64,000 nt of DNA from Paraescarpia echinospica (taxonomy: Eukaryota; Annelida; Polychaeta; Sabellida; Siboglinidae), in contig CM034539.1 in assembly GCA_020002185.1 (NCBI GenBank), forward strand, positions 2,123,758 to 2,187,757. The letters are read 5' to 3'. Below the pieces are notes generated by a model. It saw only the letters and a list, made by a program, of their open reading frames with translations, searched no databases and was not told the origin of the DNA. How positions within the stretch are numbered: position 1 is the first letter of the stretch; each line of letters begins with the position of its first letter. The translations under genes and the position numbers were made by a program. Of the stretch, positions 46,286-56,507 are shown in pieces.

Positions 46286-46534
46286 CACAGCACGGTATAC
46301 TGCAGGCAAACATAAGACTTTTTTTTTTCAAAACCACCTTGATGATATTATTTTTTCTAGGATTAGAAAATTTCATGACAATGCAATGGATGATCCATTG
46401 GTTGTTATATTGTACTAGTTATAACTAGTTATCAGTACATTATTAAGAACAAAAATTACATACATAATTATAATATAATAACATATTATTTAGACGTGGC
46501 TGAGCTTCAGAACATTCCTGTTTCTTCGAACACC

Positions 46535-47200
46535 TTAAGCACAGCTTTGAAACACAGTATTTGGTACTTTTAATGCATGCGTGACTCTGACCTTCATGTA
46601 TAGTCTAGCCATTGAGATAGCTCTCTTGGCACATGCTGGCTGCCCACAGTGGACGGCAACAATAAAATCATCTGCCTGGTTACACAGTTTGACAAAGAGT
46701 CCTTGTGTATGCAGGACGCATTCGAATGTTGACATGAATACGGTTTCTAGGCTGCCAACAAACTCAACAAAGAAAGAGGTTGCATATAATACAGTACTTT
46801 CTGGCCGGAATGCCTTCTGTATCAAGAATTCATATTGCACATCACCTGGATGACAGGGCAAGACACATTTCTGAGAACATTTTGCACAACTTTCAACAGG
46901 ATATCTCCTCAGTAAGTAGCCTGACATTCTTCTGAGCTACACTCGGTGGTGGCTAACATCGAGTGAGCTCACTGAGCTGACATTAACTTCAAGCATGGCA
47001 TCACTGCATCGTTTGTCTATGTGTGTGCAACCCATATTATTTAAAATCAACAATATTTGATCCAAGTCAGCTTGGCAGTGTGTAGAGTCAATTGGTCTGA
47101 GAAACTGATCCACAATGACCTGGCAAATGGCAGCCCTAAACAGCTGGGGATCAGGATTATATCGGTTAACATCCTTACCCTGATAATCGAGAACATGTTT
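46535..47200 (-). pseudogene. Unidentified coding-like region with one in-frame TAG
   Basis: Reading minus from about 47187 (after GATTATCAG) the frame runs 'NRYNPDPQLFRAAICQVIVD', 'QFLRPIDSTHCQADLDQILL', 'ILNNMGCTHIDKRCSDAMLE', meets TAG near 46942, then continues in the same frame 'YLLRRYPVESCAKCSQKCVL' ... 'YATSFFVEFVGSLETVFMST' ... 'PACAKRAISMARLYMKVRVT' to 46535. Codon use and Cys content look coding. The 'LYMKVRVTHALKVPN' end is reminiscent of the C-terminal part of several eukaryotic transposases, but I cannot assign it. It lies in the spacer between the inverted arms. Confidence 0.4.
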
Positions 47201-47390
47201 TCAACGAAGTCTTGATTTAGGCGGCTGGTTAAGAGAATTTAAACCCATTAAGTTCTTACCAAAGTTGAATCAATGCACTCACTGACATCTTCCAATCTTC
47301 TAAACAAGGAACGGATTTGCCATCCGGCTTGGAGATCGAATTTAGAAACGTCAGAAGTAGTATGTGTGGTCTCTTAGCTCGTATGCTGGA

Positions 47391-47440
47391 GCCCCTGGGT
47401 GCAAATCCCATGTTAAACGGTAGGGATTTGCACCGGGGCG
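47391..47440. repeat. Hairpin with tRNA B-box-like arms
   Basis: GGTGCAAATCCC ... GGGATTTGCACC, with further GCCCC/GGGGC pairing, around a 13-nt loop. The arm resembles a tRNA T-arm; it may be a SINE junction. Confidence 0.5.
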
Positions 47441-47444
47441 CTCA

Positions 47445-48060
47445 CAGATCCTAGCGGAATTTATATAAACTAAAATAGCGCCCCTCTCGGAATTTTGATC
47501 AACTAAAATACCACCCCTGGCGGACAAGTGGAGAACTACATATATAAGTACTGCATAAATTCGTGCTTCTTAGTTTTGGCCAATACCGCCACCTGGCGGA
47601 ATTTTTTTGAACTAAATACATAGACCAAAGTTCAGTACTGCTTAAATTCGTGTATCTTGTTTGTTTTACTAATAGCGCCAATGGCGACCCCTGACGGATA
47701 GATCATGAACTACAAATAGCACCCTGTCGGATAAGTCGTGAACTAAATATGGGTCCTGTCTAAATTGGTGCGTTTTATTTATAAAAATTGGCGCCGTTTG
47801 GTGGATAGATCATTAACTAAAATTACTCCTAACGTACATAGCATAAACTAAGCATCAATACTGCTCAAATTCGTGCCTTTTATTTCGTCATTAAGACGTC
47901 AATAATTATGTCATTGCGCATGCGCAATGGTGTCCTATCTTATATGTCATTGTGGACCATTTTTCAGGCATAGCGCCCCCTAGCCTATAAATTTAAAACT
48001 ATAAAATACGTCCAATCATGACGAATCGGTAGAGAACTAGTAAAATAATCAAATTATGTC
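47445..48060. repeat. Interspersed imperfect repeats ('taaattcgtgc' family)
   Basis: Four or five diverged ~110-150-bp units with 'gcgcc.cctggcgga', 'gaactaaa', 'ctgcttaaattcgtgc' and 'tcattgcgcatgcgcaatgg'; related to 19020-19690. Confidence 0.55.
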
Positions 48061-48438
48061 ATTTCTGGTTACCATGTAGATCTACGACCTTCCCATCACC
48101 CTGTTTGTAAATGTGTGCCTATCAATGTGTCTTATTATTAGCATACGTCGACTGCTTCCTGTATTAACAAATAGGTGTTTGTCAATTTGTTCTTACCTAT
48201 GGCTGTCTTCAGTGATTCCTGAACATATAACATTTTATCGAACATATTTATCAACAAAATCAAGGTCTCCCTATCTTTTAACATTTATCAATTATAGTGT
48301 TTTACATAGGACATTTGCATTTACCTCAGTTGATTGCCCGGTTGCAAGCTGGTATGAACTTGTATTCGCAGTCCGTGCGTGTGTAGTTAATACTTTGCAG
48401 TCCGCGCGTGTATTTTCATTAAATTTGTTATTTTTGAA

Positions 48439-48790
48439 AATGGGTTCGATTTCATCTACCGACAATGTCCGAGATGTTGCTACCGACAATGTCCGAGATT
48501 TTGCATAAAGCAACATGCGTCGACACCCGGCGACCGACCTGTGTGACAAACAACCTGCCAAACGAATGTCTCCGCCGCTGACCACATCCAAGCAACGCTA
48601 GGAGGGGAGGCGCATCTTGAATTTGACGTTGTCTGTCCAGAACCTCCTCGAGATGCGCAAGACGCGCGACCCGGAATCTTGTCTCCGACGCTCTGTCCTC
48701 GTCAAGAACACACTGTCGGGAATAAAGCGCGAACTCGTGTGTCCCTCATCATCATCAGATAAACTCGACGAGGTACCTATAGTCTTTACA
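48439..48790 (+). other. Remnant exon-like block A: short frames paralogous to 49450-49640
   Basis: Small plus frames: 'MGSISSTDNVRDVATDNVRD' (48439), 'MRRHPATDLCDKQPAKRMSP' then PLTTSKQR (48513-48599, stop), and 'EGRRILNLTLSVQNLLEM' (48603 on) ending at a TAG near 48793. 'KRMSPPLTTSKQR.EGRRILNLTLSVQ' aligns with 'KRLSPLLNTPKQRKGKRRTL' plus RLSVQ near 49535, so a segment was tandemly duplicated and both copies decayed. Confidence 0.5.
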
Positions 48791-48846
48791 TAGGAGAAAC
48801 GGTTCTTTTCCGAGCCAACCGCATTCTCACAAAAGAGTATTAGCTA

Positions 48847-48910
48847 TCTGAGATCCGTGCTCGTTCGGCACGCCCATGTGAACTTTATGTACTGTCGAAC
48901 TGTTATTAAA
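48847..48910 (+). promoter_or_regulatory. Promoter copy 1 (GTTCGGCACGCCCA box and TATTAAA)
   Basis: Starts TCTGAGATCCGTGCTC, then GTTCGGCACGCCCA; TATTAAA lies 57 bp after the start and ATG (48956) 109 bp after it. It is homologous base by base to 49711-49775. Two copies with conserved spacing, each before a short ORF, support a core promoter. Confidence 0.55.
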
Positions 48911-48955
48911 GGCCTGCGTCTACTTTTGTGGTCATTATATCTTATATGTTGGAAG

Positions 48956-49285
48956 ATGAACAATATCACTAGTGATAACGCCCGACAAGAGAGTTTGCTA
49001 CAGAAGAGACAGCTTGATCTGACCACGGACCCACTCGACCAACGGCCAACGACCAGTCTGACGACGAGTTCGACGACCAAACCAATTTCATTTCTGTCAT
49101 CAGCTCCATCAACCAATCCAACCATCTATCCGATGTCGTCACCTCCGACGAAGCGTCGGAAGCTATTGCCTCGTTATGCCTGCTGCATGTGTAGCAGTAC
49201 CTTCGGCTGTAAAGGGAGTTGGCACGTTCATGTGAAGCAGGTCTACTGCCAAAGGAAGCAAAATAAGCAGCGGCGACGTACATAA
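48956..49285 (+). CDS. Small intronless protein with one C2H2-type zinc finger
   Basis: A 109-codon frame. Residues 1-65 are Ser/Thr-rich and probably disordered. Then comes a basic patch PTKRRKLLPRY, resembling a nuclear localisation signal. A single finger follows: CCMCSSTFGCKGSWHVHVKQ plus VYC, i.e. C-x2-C...H-x-H with a nearby Cys; the spacing is slightly irregular for C2H2. The tail is basic (RKQNKQRRRT). Likely nuclear and nucleic-acid binding if expressed; that is inference. The start ATG was chosen because it sits about 50 bp after the TATA-like box, at the same offset as in the paralogous promoter at 49711. The family is not recognised. Confidence 0.5.
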   Translation: MNNITSDNARQESLLQKRQLDLTTDPLDQRPTTSLTTSSTTKPISFLSSAPSTNPTIYPMSSPPTKRRKLLPRYACCMCSSTFGCKGSWHVHVKQVYCQRKQNKQRRRT

Positions 49286-49449
49286 CAACTTGAAGAGCTA
49301 ATAGTAAGCTTCAATTTCTCATAGTATTCAAATGCTATTTGTCATTTTGTTAGAACATTTTCAAAAGCCGGATACAAAGAACATAATATTCTATTTATCT
49401 TATACATACCAGTTGGCCATACATTATTAAACTCATTTCGTCACTGTTT

Positions 49450-49680
49450 CAGCGGCAAGAAAAGGAACGCATTGCTGGAGCCGTCGCTACTTCTGCTTCT
49501 TCTTCCACTGTCGCGGAAAATATCGACCCACCAAGCGACTGTCTCCACTGCTGAACACACCCAAGCAGCGCAAGGGGAAACGACGCACCTTGAGGTTGTC
49601 GGTTCAGACACTATGCGAGACGTTCATGGTTGCCTGTTTGCAAACTGGTTTGAAGTGGTATTCGCTATGCAAGTCTGATC
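49450..49680 (+). other. Remnant block B, paralogous to 48330-48690
   Basis: After CACTGTTTCAG, 'RQEKERIAGAVATSASSSTV' is open to TGA near 49551. A second frame reads 'KRLSPLLNTPKQRKGKRRTL'. Then 'gcaaactggtttgaagtggtattcgc' (49638) matches 'gcaagctggtatgaacttgtattcgc' (48345). Confidence 0.5.
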
Positions 49681-49710
49681 TACTCACCAGTCTGAGCCTT
49701 TGCTTTCTAC

Positions 49711-49775
49711 TCTGAGGTCCGCGCTTGTTCGGCACGCCCACATGACCTTTCGGCACATTCACTAACTATATAAAA
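49711..49775 (+). promoter_or_regulatory. Promoter copy 2 (GTTCGGCACGCCCA box and TATATAAAA)
   Basis: TCTGAGGTCCGCGCTT, GTTCGGCACGCCCA, TATATAAAA at +56, ATG (49821) at +110. The TATA box is the better of the two copies. Confidence 0.65.
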
Positions 49776-49820
49776 GCTGCGCTCTGTCTGTCTGATTGTT
49801 ATTCGTATCACGACGACACC

Positions 49821-50463
49821 ATGGCTAACATCATGTTGAAAACACCCAACTACCACACCCCTGTGGCTTTCAGCGACAGCGACAGCGACGTAGACGAACC
49901 GTGTTGCCGACCGTTCGCAACATCTGGCAACCGTCCACATGCATAGTCTGTCAAACGACCAGTCGTACCGTCAAGCCTCTACGCACCGGAACCGGAACCC
50001 CAACCCGAACCGGAGGTCGCTGTGAAACCGAAACGCTTTGAATTTATATGGGCCGACTCTACCTTGTCAAACCTTTACCCATGCAGGGTCGAAACATTCG
50101 GTCGGGTCTTTAATTCGGTCGAGCATGCCTATAAATACAGGAAGGCATTGTATCACGGCGACGTCGAATGCGCAGAGCGCATCAAAACTGCAAAGCATGC
50201 GCACTTGATAAAACGAAAAAGCAAACAGATTGGAGACGAGATCTGGTTGGAACGATGTCCGTGTTCACTGCATGCGTCATTTGCTCCTCGCAAAGTTCAA
50301 GGCATCAAAGCATTTGCGAGCCGCATTGTTGGCAACCGGAAATGCTGAACTGGTGGAGCGTTTACCAAGGAAAGAGGGTTTTTTGGGACTTGGACGTGGC
50401 TACAAAAATGGTCGAAACATTCTCCAAAAACTATTGTGCAATGTCCGTGACAATCACATGTAG
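49821..50463 (+). pseudogene. NADAR/YbiA-like domain gene, one TAG and one frameshift
   Basis: The frame opens at ATG 49821 with an acidic Ser/Asp stretch (AFSDSDSDVDEP), hits TAG at 49944, and continues in the same frame through 'SSLYAPEPEPQPEPEVAV' into a NADAR domain: FIWADSTLSNLYPCRVETFG, then RVFNSVEHAYKYRKALYHGD (the conserved F-x-S-V-E-H-A-Y-x-x-x-K-A). Near 50225-50240 the homology moves to another frame: HCMRHLLLAKFKASKHLRAA, LLATGNAELVER, GFLGLGRGYKNGRNILQKLL, ending TAG at 50461. NADAR/YbiA proteins act on ADP-ribose-type or riboflavin-pathway N-glycosides and occur in bacteria, phages, large DNA viruses and some eukaryotes. No introns; AATAAA follows at 50625. As read, no full-length product can be made, unless the shifts are sequencing errors. 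Confidence 0.75.
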
Positions 50464-50624
50464 ACACTGCGTTGTATACTATCAAGAGTAGATTGTATCA
50501 TAACAGTGACGAAACAATGTCAAGTATTTTGTTCTCGCAGTTATGGAGTGTGATCTGTAAATACGTTTGTGTTGTTCACGAAGTAATGGACGGTGACCTG
50601 TAAATATGTTTGTGTTGTAGAACG

Positions 50625-50630
50625 AATAAA
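50625..50630 (+). terminator. Poly(A) signal after the NADAR gene
   Basis: AATAAA 162 bp beyond the final stop, preceded by two tandem ~50-bp copies of 'gtgatctgtaaatacgtttgtgttgt'. Confidence 0.55.
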
Positions 50631-51510
50631 ATGTGCAAACCTTATCTTGTGTCTTTTTTCTTAGCATAATGCTAAACCATACATTGGGAACCTTATTCAT
50701 AATCTTACACTTCACAATTAGAGAGACTATCCGTATTGTCAATATCAAGGTCAATGATTTGCGTAAAACAGGTTCGTGTACGATATGCAAGACACAGGAA
50801 CAGTACCATGGATCAAACTTAACCAAATTTAGACCGACAACTTCCACGAATCAAACTTAGATCAACGAGTTGCAAGAACCAAACGTCTACGACTCTCTTC
50901 AGTCCACCGAATACGCAGGTGGATTCCTTTGTGTCAGGTACCGTTGTATTTGTCGAGTTGTGGTCTTCGACACTATGGTCACACTTAGACCAGCGACTTT
51001 CACTGACAAACTTGCAACCAAACCTAAAAACTTACTTTTAAACTTACAAATTTGTAAACTTTCAAAACGTCAAACAAACGTACTTTTCACAGTAGAACTC
51101 AGCAAATTCTAAAAAGGGAGCAATGTAGCAAATAGATAGGTATAAAAGGGAGCAATGGAGCAAATATACATGCTGTGGTGATATATATATAAACTCTTTT
51201 ATACTATAGAATAAGTATGTTCATACTTTCACAAGTTACTCGATGTAATGATCAACATAAACCTTTTGATGTTTTAACAAACGTGTGCATTCTTTCAACA
51301 AACTGATTTCAGATAATTAGTACTTGAACTATTAACACACTAGAGATTTGAGAATTAATTAATATGATTCATCTATATCTGGTTTTAGTAACCACACTGA
51401 CAACAACTAGTCATATACATGTAAATATCAGCTATCAGCAGAAATAGCTATACTACTAAGTAATAAATCATAATACATATCTATAAAACTGCAGTGATTA
51501 TCATGCTAAC

Positions 51511-51587
51511 CTGTATAGCTTGTAATTTGGCAATGGGAGCTCCAAATGCTTCCCTTTTTCCCGCGTAGTCTAACGCACACTCCATAG
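51511..51587 (-). CDS. Short-chain acyl-CoA dehydrogenase-like exon, intact frame
   Basis: Between GCGTTCCATTCAG and CAG|GTTAGC, 77 bp read AMECALDYAGKREAFGAPIA then KLQAIQ. Acyl-CoA dehydrogenases have 'A-L-x-Y-A-x-x-R-x-x-F-G-x-P-I/L-x-x-x-Q-x-I-Q' at the start of the C-terminal helical domain. The A-P-I-A-K-L-Q form is closest to short-chain (ACADS) enzymes of mitochondrial fatty-acid oxidation. The family assignment is by motif memory. No neighbouring exon was found within several kb on the same strand, so this is either one exon of a long-intron gene or an orphan copy carried by the inverted duplication. Confidence 0.6.
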
Positions 51588-52399
51588 CTGAATGGAACGC
51601 AGCCAACACACAGAGTGCGAGGCACACATAGAAACAAACATACAGCTGTACAAAGACACACAGATCAAAAACAAAACAATTACAAATGTACGAACACTTG
51701 CAAATCAGAGACAAACTACGGACAAATCATTGGAATAAGGAAGCGGAGTCACTCAGCGATTGGCAATACTGAAATTGAACTGGTAGCGCCATCTGTTGCA
51801 CTGGTGTAGCATTATTACATTATGTTTTGGATAAAATTGCATTTTGGAGAAAACAGTGACCGTTCGAAAAGCACCAAGAAGCACGTTGTCCCATCAGAGT
51901 GAATCGGCACGGTGAAGTGATGTACATTTGTATAGTACTGGTAGTCAGTTAAATTATCAAATACACAGCGTAATAATGCTATATTAATGCAACAGGTGGT
52001 GCTACCCGAGTGACTATGCTTCCTTCACATTTGTAACAGTTATTTTACCTATTGACCAGTTTGGAGAAATTTACACTACAATGTAAAAGAACACATGAAA
52101 ATGGTGGGAGAAATTACGTTCAGCCTGCAACTGTAAACAAAGCCAGGAATACCAGCTCAACTTTGATCCCTGCGTAAGACTGTGGCAACGACACAAGAGG
52201 AGGGAATGACCACAGCTGACCTGTGTAGAGTCTGCGCTGTCTGCCATTGCCCCATCTAGGTGGGTTGACTTATTTGATTTAAATGCATATGCAAATTTGA
52301 ATCGTCGCCCTTTAGCGGATGCTGGTCGTGGTGAATTCTTGGTGCAGAAAAACTATAAAAAAAAACAAGTGGAAATATTGATTGATAAATTCTGATATT

Positions 52400-54290
52400 G
52401 ATATGGCGCCTTGCAAGCGGCAAGTCAAGGCAAAGCGACACTTGGTGTGTGATCACTGCCACTGTTTGGTGGATTTTGCACTTTCCGGCTGTGGGAAGTC
52501 ATGGGCAGAAACCAAGGAGGAGGGATTCAGTTAGGTTGACAGATATTGAGAAGGGGATGGAGATGAAAATTAACAAGGAGACAGGTGGAATGGAGAGAGA
52601 TGACAGGAAGAGAGGTGGGAATACTTTGAGACTGAAGGAGAATAGTAGAGGCATGAAGACTGAGCAAAGGAGACTGAGAGGGGGTAAGGTGATTGGAGGG
52701 GAAGAAATTGGAAAATCGACGACAGAAAACGTGACAGGCGTGAAGGTGACAGGGTAGAAAATAACCGTTGAGAAAGAGGGAGGGAAATGAGACGGGAGAG
52801 GAGAGAAGAAAATGTGATGGGGGAAAGATGGAGGGAGGAACGGAAGTGAGAGCAAATGTGATAGAAGAGAAGTTGATGGAAAGGACGATGACAGTAGGAA
52901 CGGTAACAAGATAAAAAGCGATAGGAAAGAATGGATCGGAAGAGAATGTGACAGGAGAGAAGACGGCAGGGGGGAAAGACAACAGCCAGACAGATGCAAA
53001 CCGGAGAAGGAGCTACTCTGAAGCAGTGATTGATGGGGCAATGAGAAGAGAGAGGGTGTTCATGGGCGACTCTATTCTGAGAACGACAGATGGGACACTA
53101 AGCCAGGGGGAGGACGTTGCTTGTCTACCGGGGGTTAGGATAGAACATGTGACTGAAAGTGTAGAGAAGGAATTGGGGCGTAGCTAGGGAGAGTCTATAC
53201 TAGTCCAGGCAGGGACAAATAATGCAGACAAGGAGGGAACAATTAGGATAGTACAGAAGTAGAGACAGTAAGTGAGGAAGTTAAAGAAGACAACAGTCGA
53301 ACAAATTCTCTCAGTAATGTTGCCAGTAATGAGAGAAAGGGGGGCAACATAGAGAAACTGCAAGAGGATGGCGATCAACGCACTAGTTGAGCAGATGTGT
53401 GAAGAAGAGGGAGTGGGGTTCATTGATATATGGGGGTACTTTGCTGGGATGGAAGATATGTACATGAGAGATGGCCTCCCTCTAAGCGGAAAGGGTGCAG
53501 CAATATTCTCAGAGAACCTGCTTCGATCTGTTGACAGTGGGACAGGTTGCTTCTATCTTGACAGGTTGATAAAATGGTGTGAAAAGTGATAAATGCTGTT
53601 CAATTTTGGGAAATGTGAATTCCTCCACACAGGACATGATAACGAAGATGTACAATATACAATGGAGGTCTAAGTATTACTGCAAAAAAAGGACTTTGAG
53701 TTAACCATAAGTGCTGATATGAAGGTTTCAGTGCAGACCGGAATTGCAGCTTCAAGGGGAAATCAAATTCTTCGATTAATTATACGAAATATAGCGTATA
53801 AGGAAAAAGAACTAGTAATACCGCTCTGCAAAACAATAGTTAAGCCTCATTTAGAATATTGTTTTCAAGCGTGGAGGCCATATCGCAAGAAGGACATAGA
53901 TATGTTGGAAAGAGTACAGAGGAGAGCAGCTAAAATTATACCAAAACTGAGTGATCTTAATTATGAAATACGCCTAAAAGAATGTGGTTTAACAACACTA
54001 GAGACCAGGAGATTGAGAGGAGATGAGATAGAAGTGTTTAAAATATTCAATGGTTATCAGAATATTAATACAATTTTTTTTTTTCAATTAGGAAAGATAG
54101 AAGGACTAGAGGACATAAAGTTACATTAGTAACGAAGCAGTGCAGATTAGATAGAAGAAAGTTCTCGTTTTCACAAAGGACTATAAATTAATGGAACGAA
54201 TTATCTGCTGATTGTGTGGGTGCTAGTAGCGTGAATATGTTTAAAAATAAAATCGACAAACACCTCAGAAGGGCGGGATACACGTAGATA
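52400..54290 (+). pseudogene. CR1-like chimera (right arm): zinc finger + SGNH esterase-like ORF1 joined to reverse-transcriptase tail
   Basis: 'APCKRQVKAKRHLVCDHCHC', a decayed G/A-rich linker, 'RRERVFMGDSILRTTDGTLS' (GDS block), 'GEDVACLPGVRIEHVTESVE', 'FIDIWGYFAGMEDMYMRDGL' and 'PLSGKGAAIFSENLLRSVDS' (the D-G-x-x-L-S block). The reverse-transcriptase end follows: 'KELVIPLCKTIVKPHLEYCF', 'KKDIDMLERVQRRAAKIIPK', 'CGLTTLETRRLRGDEIEVFK'. The reverse-transcriptase end is longer and less broken than in the left arm. Inserted in an RTE-like 3' end, as in the left arm. Confidence 0.85.
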
Positions 54291-54339
54291 AAAGGATTGG
54301 ACTCTTGATAAGCCAAAGGGCTTCTTTGTCCACTTGCCA

Positions 54340-54640
54340 TTTAGAGTTAATTATCTGGGTGGCAGTCTTCTTAAACCCCTCCATTTTGTGTTGTCTAGAA
54401 CACACCTATCTGCTATTAACAGCCGGAGTCCAGTGTCCAGCCTAACTTGGTCAGTCCTCCGTGGCCTTCCTCTTTTTCTGTGTCCTTTAAAGTCTTCCTT
54501 GAAAGCTATTTTATTAGGTTTTCGTTTGGCATATGGCAGACATGTCCAAACCTCTGGGTGGGCTAACCGCACAAAACTGTCCAACCCTCCAGAACCAAAG
54601 GAAAGTCGCGAGACTTTCGGTCTACCACAAAGCGCCACAC
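54340..54640 (-). pseudogene. RTE-like LINE 3' fragment (right arm)
   Basis: 'HPEVWTCLPYAKRKPNKIAF' and 'KGHRKRGRPRRTDQVRLDTG', inverted counterpart of 43050-43270. Confidence 0.85.
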
Positions 54641-54790
54641 AACTAAATCGCCGTCAGTTTGCGAAACTATCACAACAAGTCCACTCGCCTCACCAGATTA
54701 AACGGTCTCCACCACTTCACTAACCCATCAGTCAAAACTGACATTTTCTAGTGTAATGTTTTCCCATGCACAGTTACTGGAACTCCCTTA

Positions 54791-56507
54791 TAGTCCAGTA
54801 GATTTTTGTTTTAGGATGACCAGTAGTGTTTCCTGAACTTCCAGAAAAAAAAACCTACCAAAATCAACCCTGGGGAACTTCGATTTTTTTCATGAACTAT
54901 ATACGTACCCCGGCAGTCATTTTTTGTAACATTTTCTTTTTATTGGCTGTCCATACATAAATGCAAATTAGTTTTGGCACACTGACTTCCACTGGCCAGC
55001 AAGTTAACGGTTATGATACGTAATTGTGGTGATTTGTATTTTGTGTATCCATTAACTCGCTAATATAAGAAATCAAGTGTTTGCAACAAGATTAGATCTT
55101 ACATTTGTGTATCGAAAGCCAATGTTTTAAAATCCAAACACAAGCGATAATATCACATATATAGTAATCTAACCAAAATACGTAGTACTTAATAGAACAA
55201 ACCGTTTTCATAAACACCCACAAGACATTTTACGCAGTGGATCTATATTTTAAATAAATATCAGCTATTGTATTAATTGCTTGCTTACAGATTGTTAGAA
55301 AAGTTATAATAAATTCCAGTACTGATTGTTTTGGATTATTATGCATTTATATGCTAGAGCGATTTGAAAATGTGTGGTATGGAAAGCCAAACATGACATT
55401 GTTTATAATTTTGTAGCTAAGGCGTAACGGTAGATCTTGGTTGATTTATTAGTGAAAAATTCATAGTTAGTAAGATAGCATGTTAAATCCGAAATCTCTG
55501 TTTTAGTAATTATACAAAGTAAAGCTAGCAACTGTTGTTGAACATATTACCCATACTAATAGTACACATAGTCATATTATGAAGATTGTCTAGAAAATAG
55601 TCATACATTTTTTTTCAGGAACGGGTCACTGATATGGAGCAATGTGTCATTTGTTATGAAGTTGGTGGTGGCTTAATGTTTAAAATTTAGAAAGAAAGGG
55701 ATATATTCATTGGTGGCGGTGTCAAAACTACGAGTTGATGGGTTGGCTGAATAATAAAAAAATGCAGGTGATCATTATGTCCATAAAAATGTGGAAAGAC
55801 TTAAACTGCCTAAAAAAATGTGACTAAATCATCTCGGGCAACAAACCAGGTTGTTGCATCTGAATGTATGCAAACTCGTACGAACTCGAGAGGTTACGAT
55901 TATCAAACTCACTGTCGCATCAAACAGGACAACATTGATCTGGCTAAATTCCTGACCTTTCTGCGAAGTCACAACCCATTTTCCACCGACATTGACGAGC
56001 ACCTGCAAAATCTTACTACTGGGGTCATAGCTGATGAGAGAGTCAATGTAAACCAAGCTGTGGATATTGGAGTGACCAGAAAATCACAGATCAGAAGTAC
56101 ATTCATGTGATCTTTGTTAAGATGTTAATTAAATCCCAGAACAACGTTGGGGTGGAGTGCTATAAGAAATATATTACTAATTAATTAATTAATTGGTTAA
56201 TTACTTACTTGATTAATTAAACTCCATCATTAATGTGTGGCTTAATATACCAGTATACATATCATTACAAACGTACTAACCAATAAATGACACCGTTAAA
56301 CATATGATTAACAAACGCAAACAAAAAGTGTTACTTCGAAATTGGACCGAAACACCCGCAAACAAGGATTGGGGTAAAAACAAAGTTCCCCAGGGTTGAT
56401 TTTGATTGGGGTTTTTTGGAAGTTCAGGAAGCCCTACTGGTCACCGTAAAACAAAAATTGGCTTTTTAACCAAAATGTCCGGGTCATCGTCAATATCTAC
56501 TGGACTA
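54791..56507. mobile_element. 1.7-kb DNA transposon with TTA target duplication
   Basis: The inverted termini TAGTCCAGTAGAT ... ATCTACTGGACTA extend about 90 bp inward ('gttttaggatgaccagta.tg.ttcctgaacttcca' against its reverse, 'caaccctggggaactt'). TTA flanks both sides (54788-54790, 56508-56510). The left arm keeps the empty site: 'ctgggcTAAgggaattc' at 42841-42857 with a single TAA. 3-bp TTA/TAA duplications suggest a PIF/Harbinger-like element, but no Harbinger transposase is seen. Confidence 0.85.
55820..56110 (+). CDS. Transposon protein fragment ('HNPFSTD...TGVIADERVNVNQA')
   Basis: A 96-residue frame containing 'LAKFLTFLRSHNPFSTDIDE' and 'LTTGVIADERVNVNQAVDIG'. The segment 'L-x-x-F-L-x-x-x-N-P-F...L-x-x-x-x-T-G-V-x-A-D-x-x-V-N-V-x-x-A-x-x-x-G' recurs in a protein class carried by many invertebrate DNA transposons. 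The PIN-like remnant at 1.05-1.8 kb may be another part of the same class. Only this domain is left here. Confidence 0.5.
   Translation: MTKSSRATNQVVASECMQTRTNSRGYDYQTHCRIKQDNIDLAKFLTFLRSHNPFSTDIDEHLQNLTTGVIADERVNVNQAVDIGVTRKSQIRSTFM

Larger units (their letters stand above)
38690..46300 (+). repeat. Left arm of a giant inverted duplication
   Basis: Inverted and colinear with 51155-61810. Matches include 38.8-39.5 with 60.9-60.2, 39.55-39.76 with 59.91-59.70, 39.9-40.2 with 59.57-59.26, 41.28-41.53 with 57.17-56.91, 42.6-42.8 with 56.77-56.58, 43.3-45.1 with 54.3-52.4, and 45.83-45.91 with 51.59-51.51. The inner end is near 'atatatcaccacagcacggtata' (46.29 kb). By eye the arms are about 85-93% identical with many indels. 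Confidence 0.9.
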
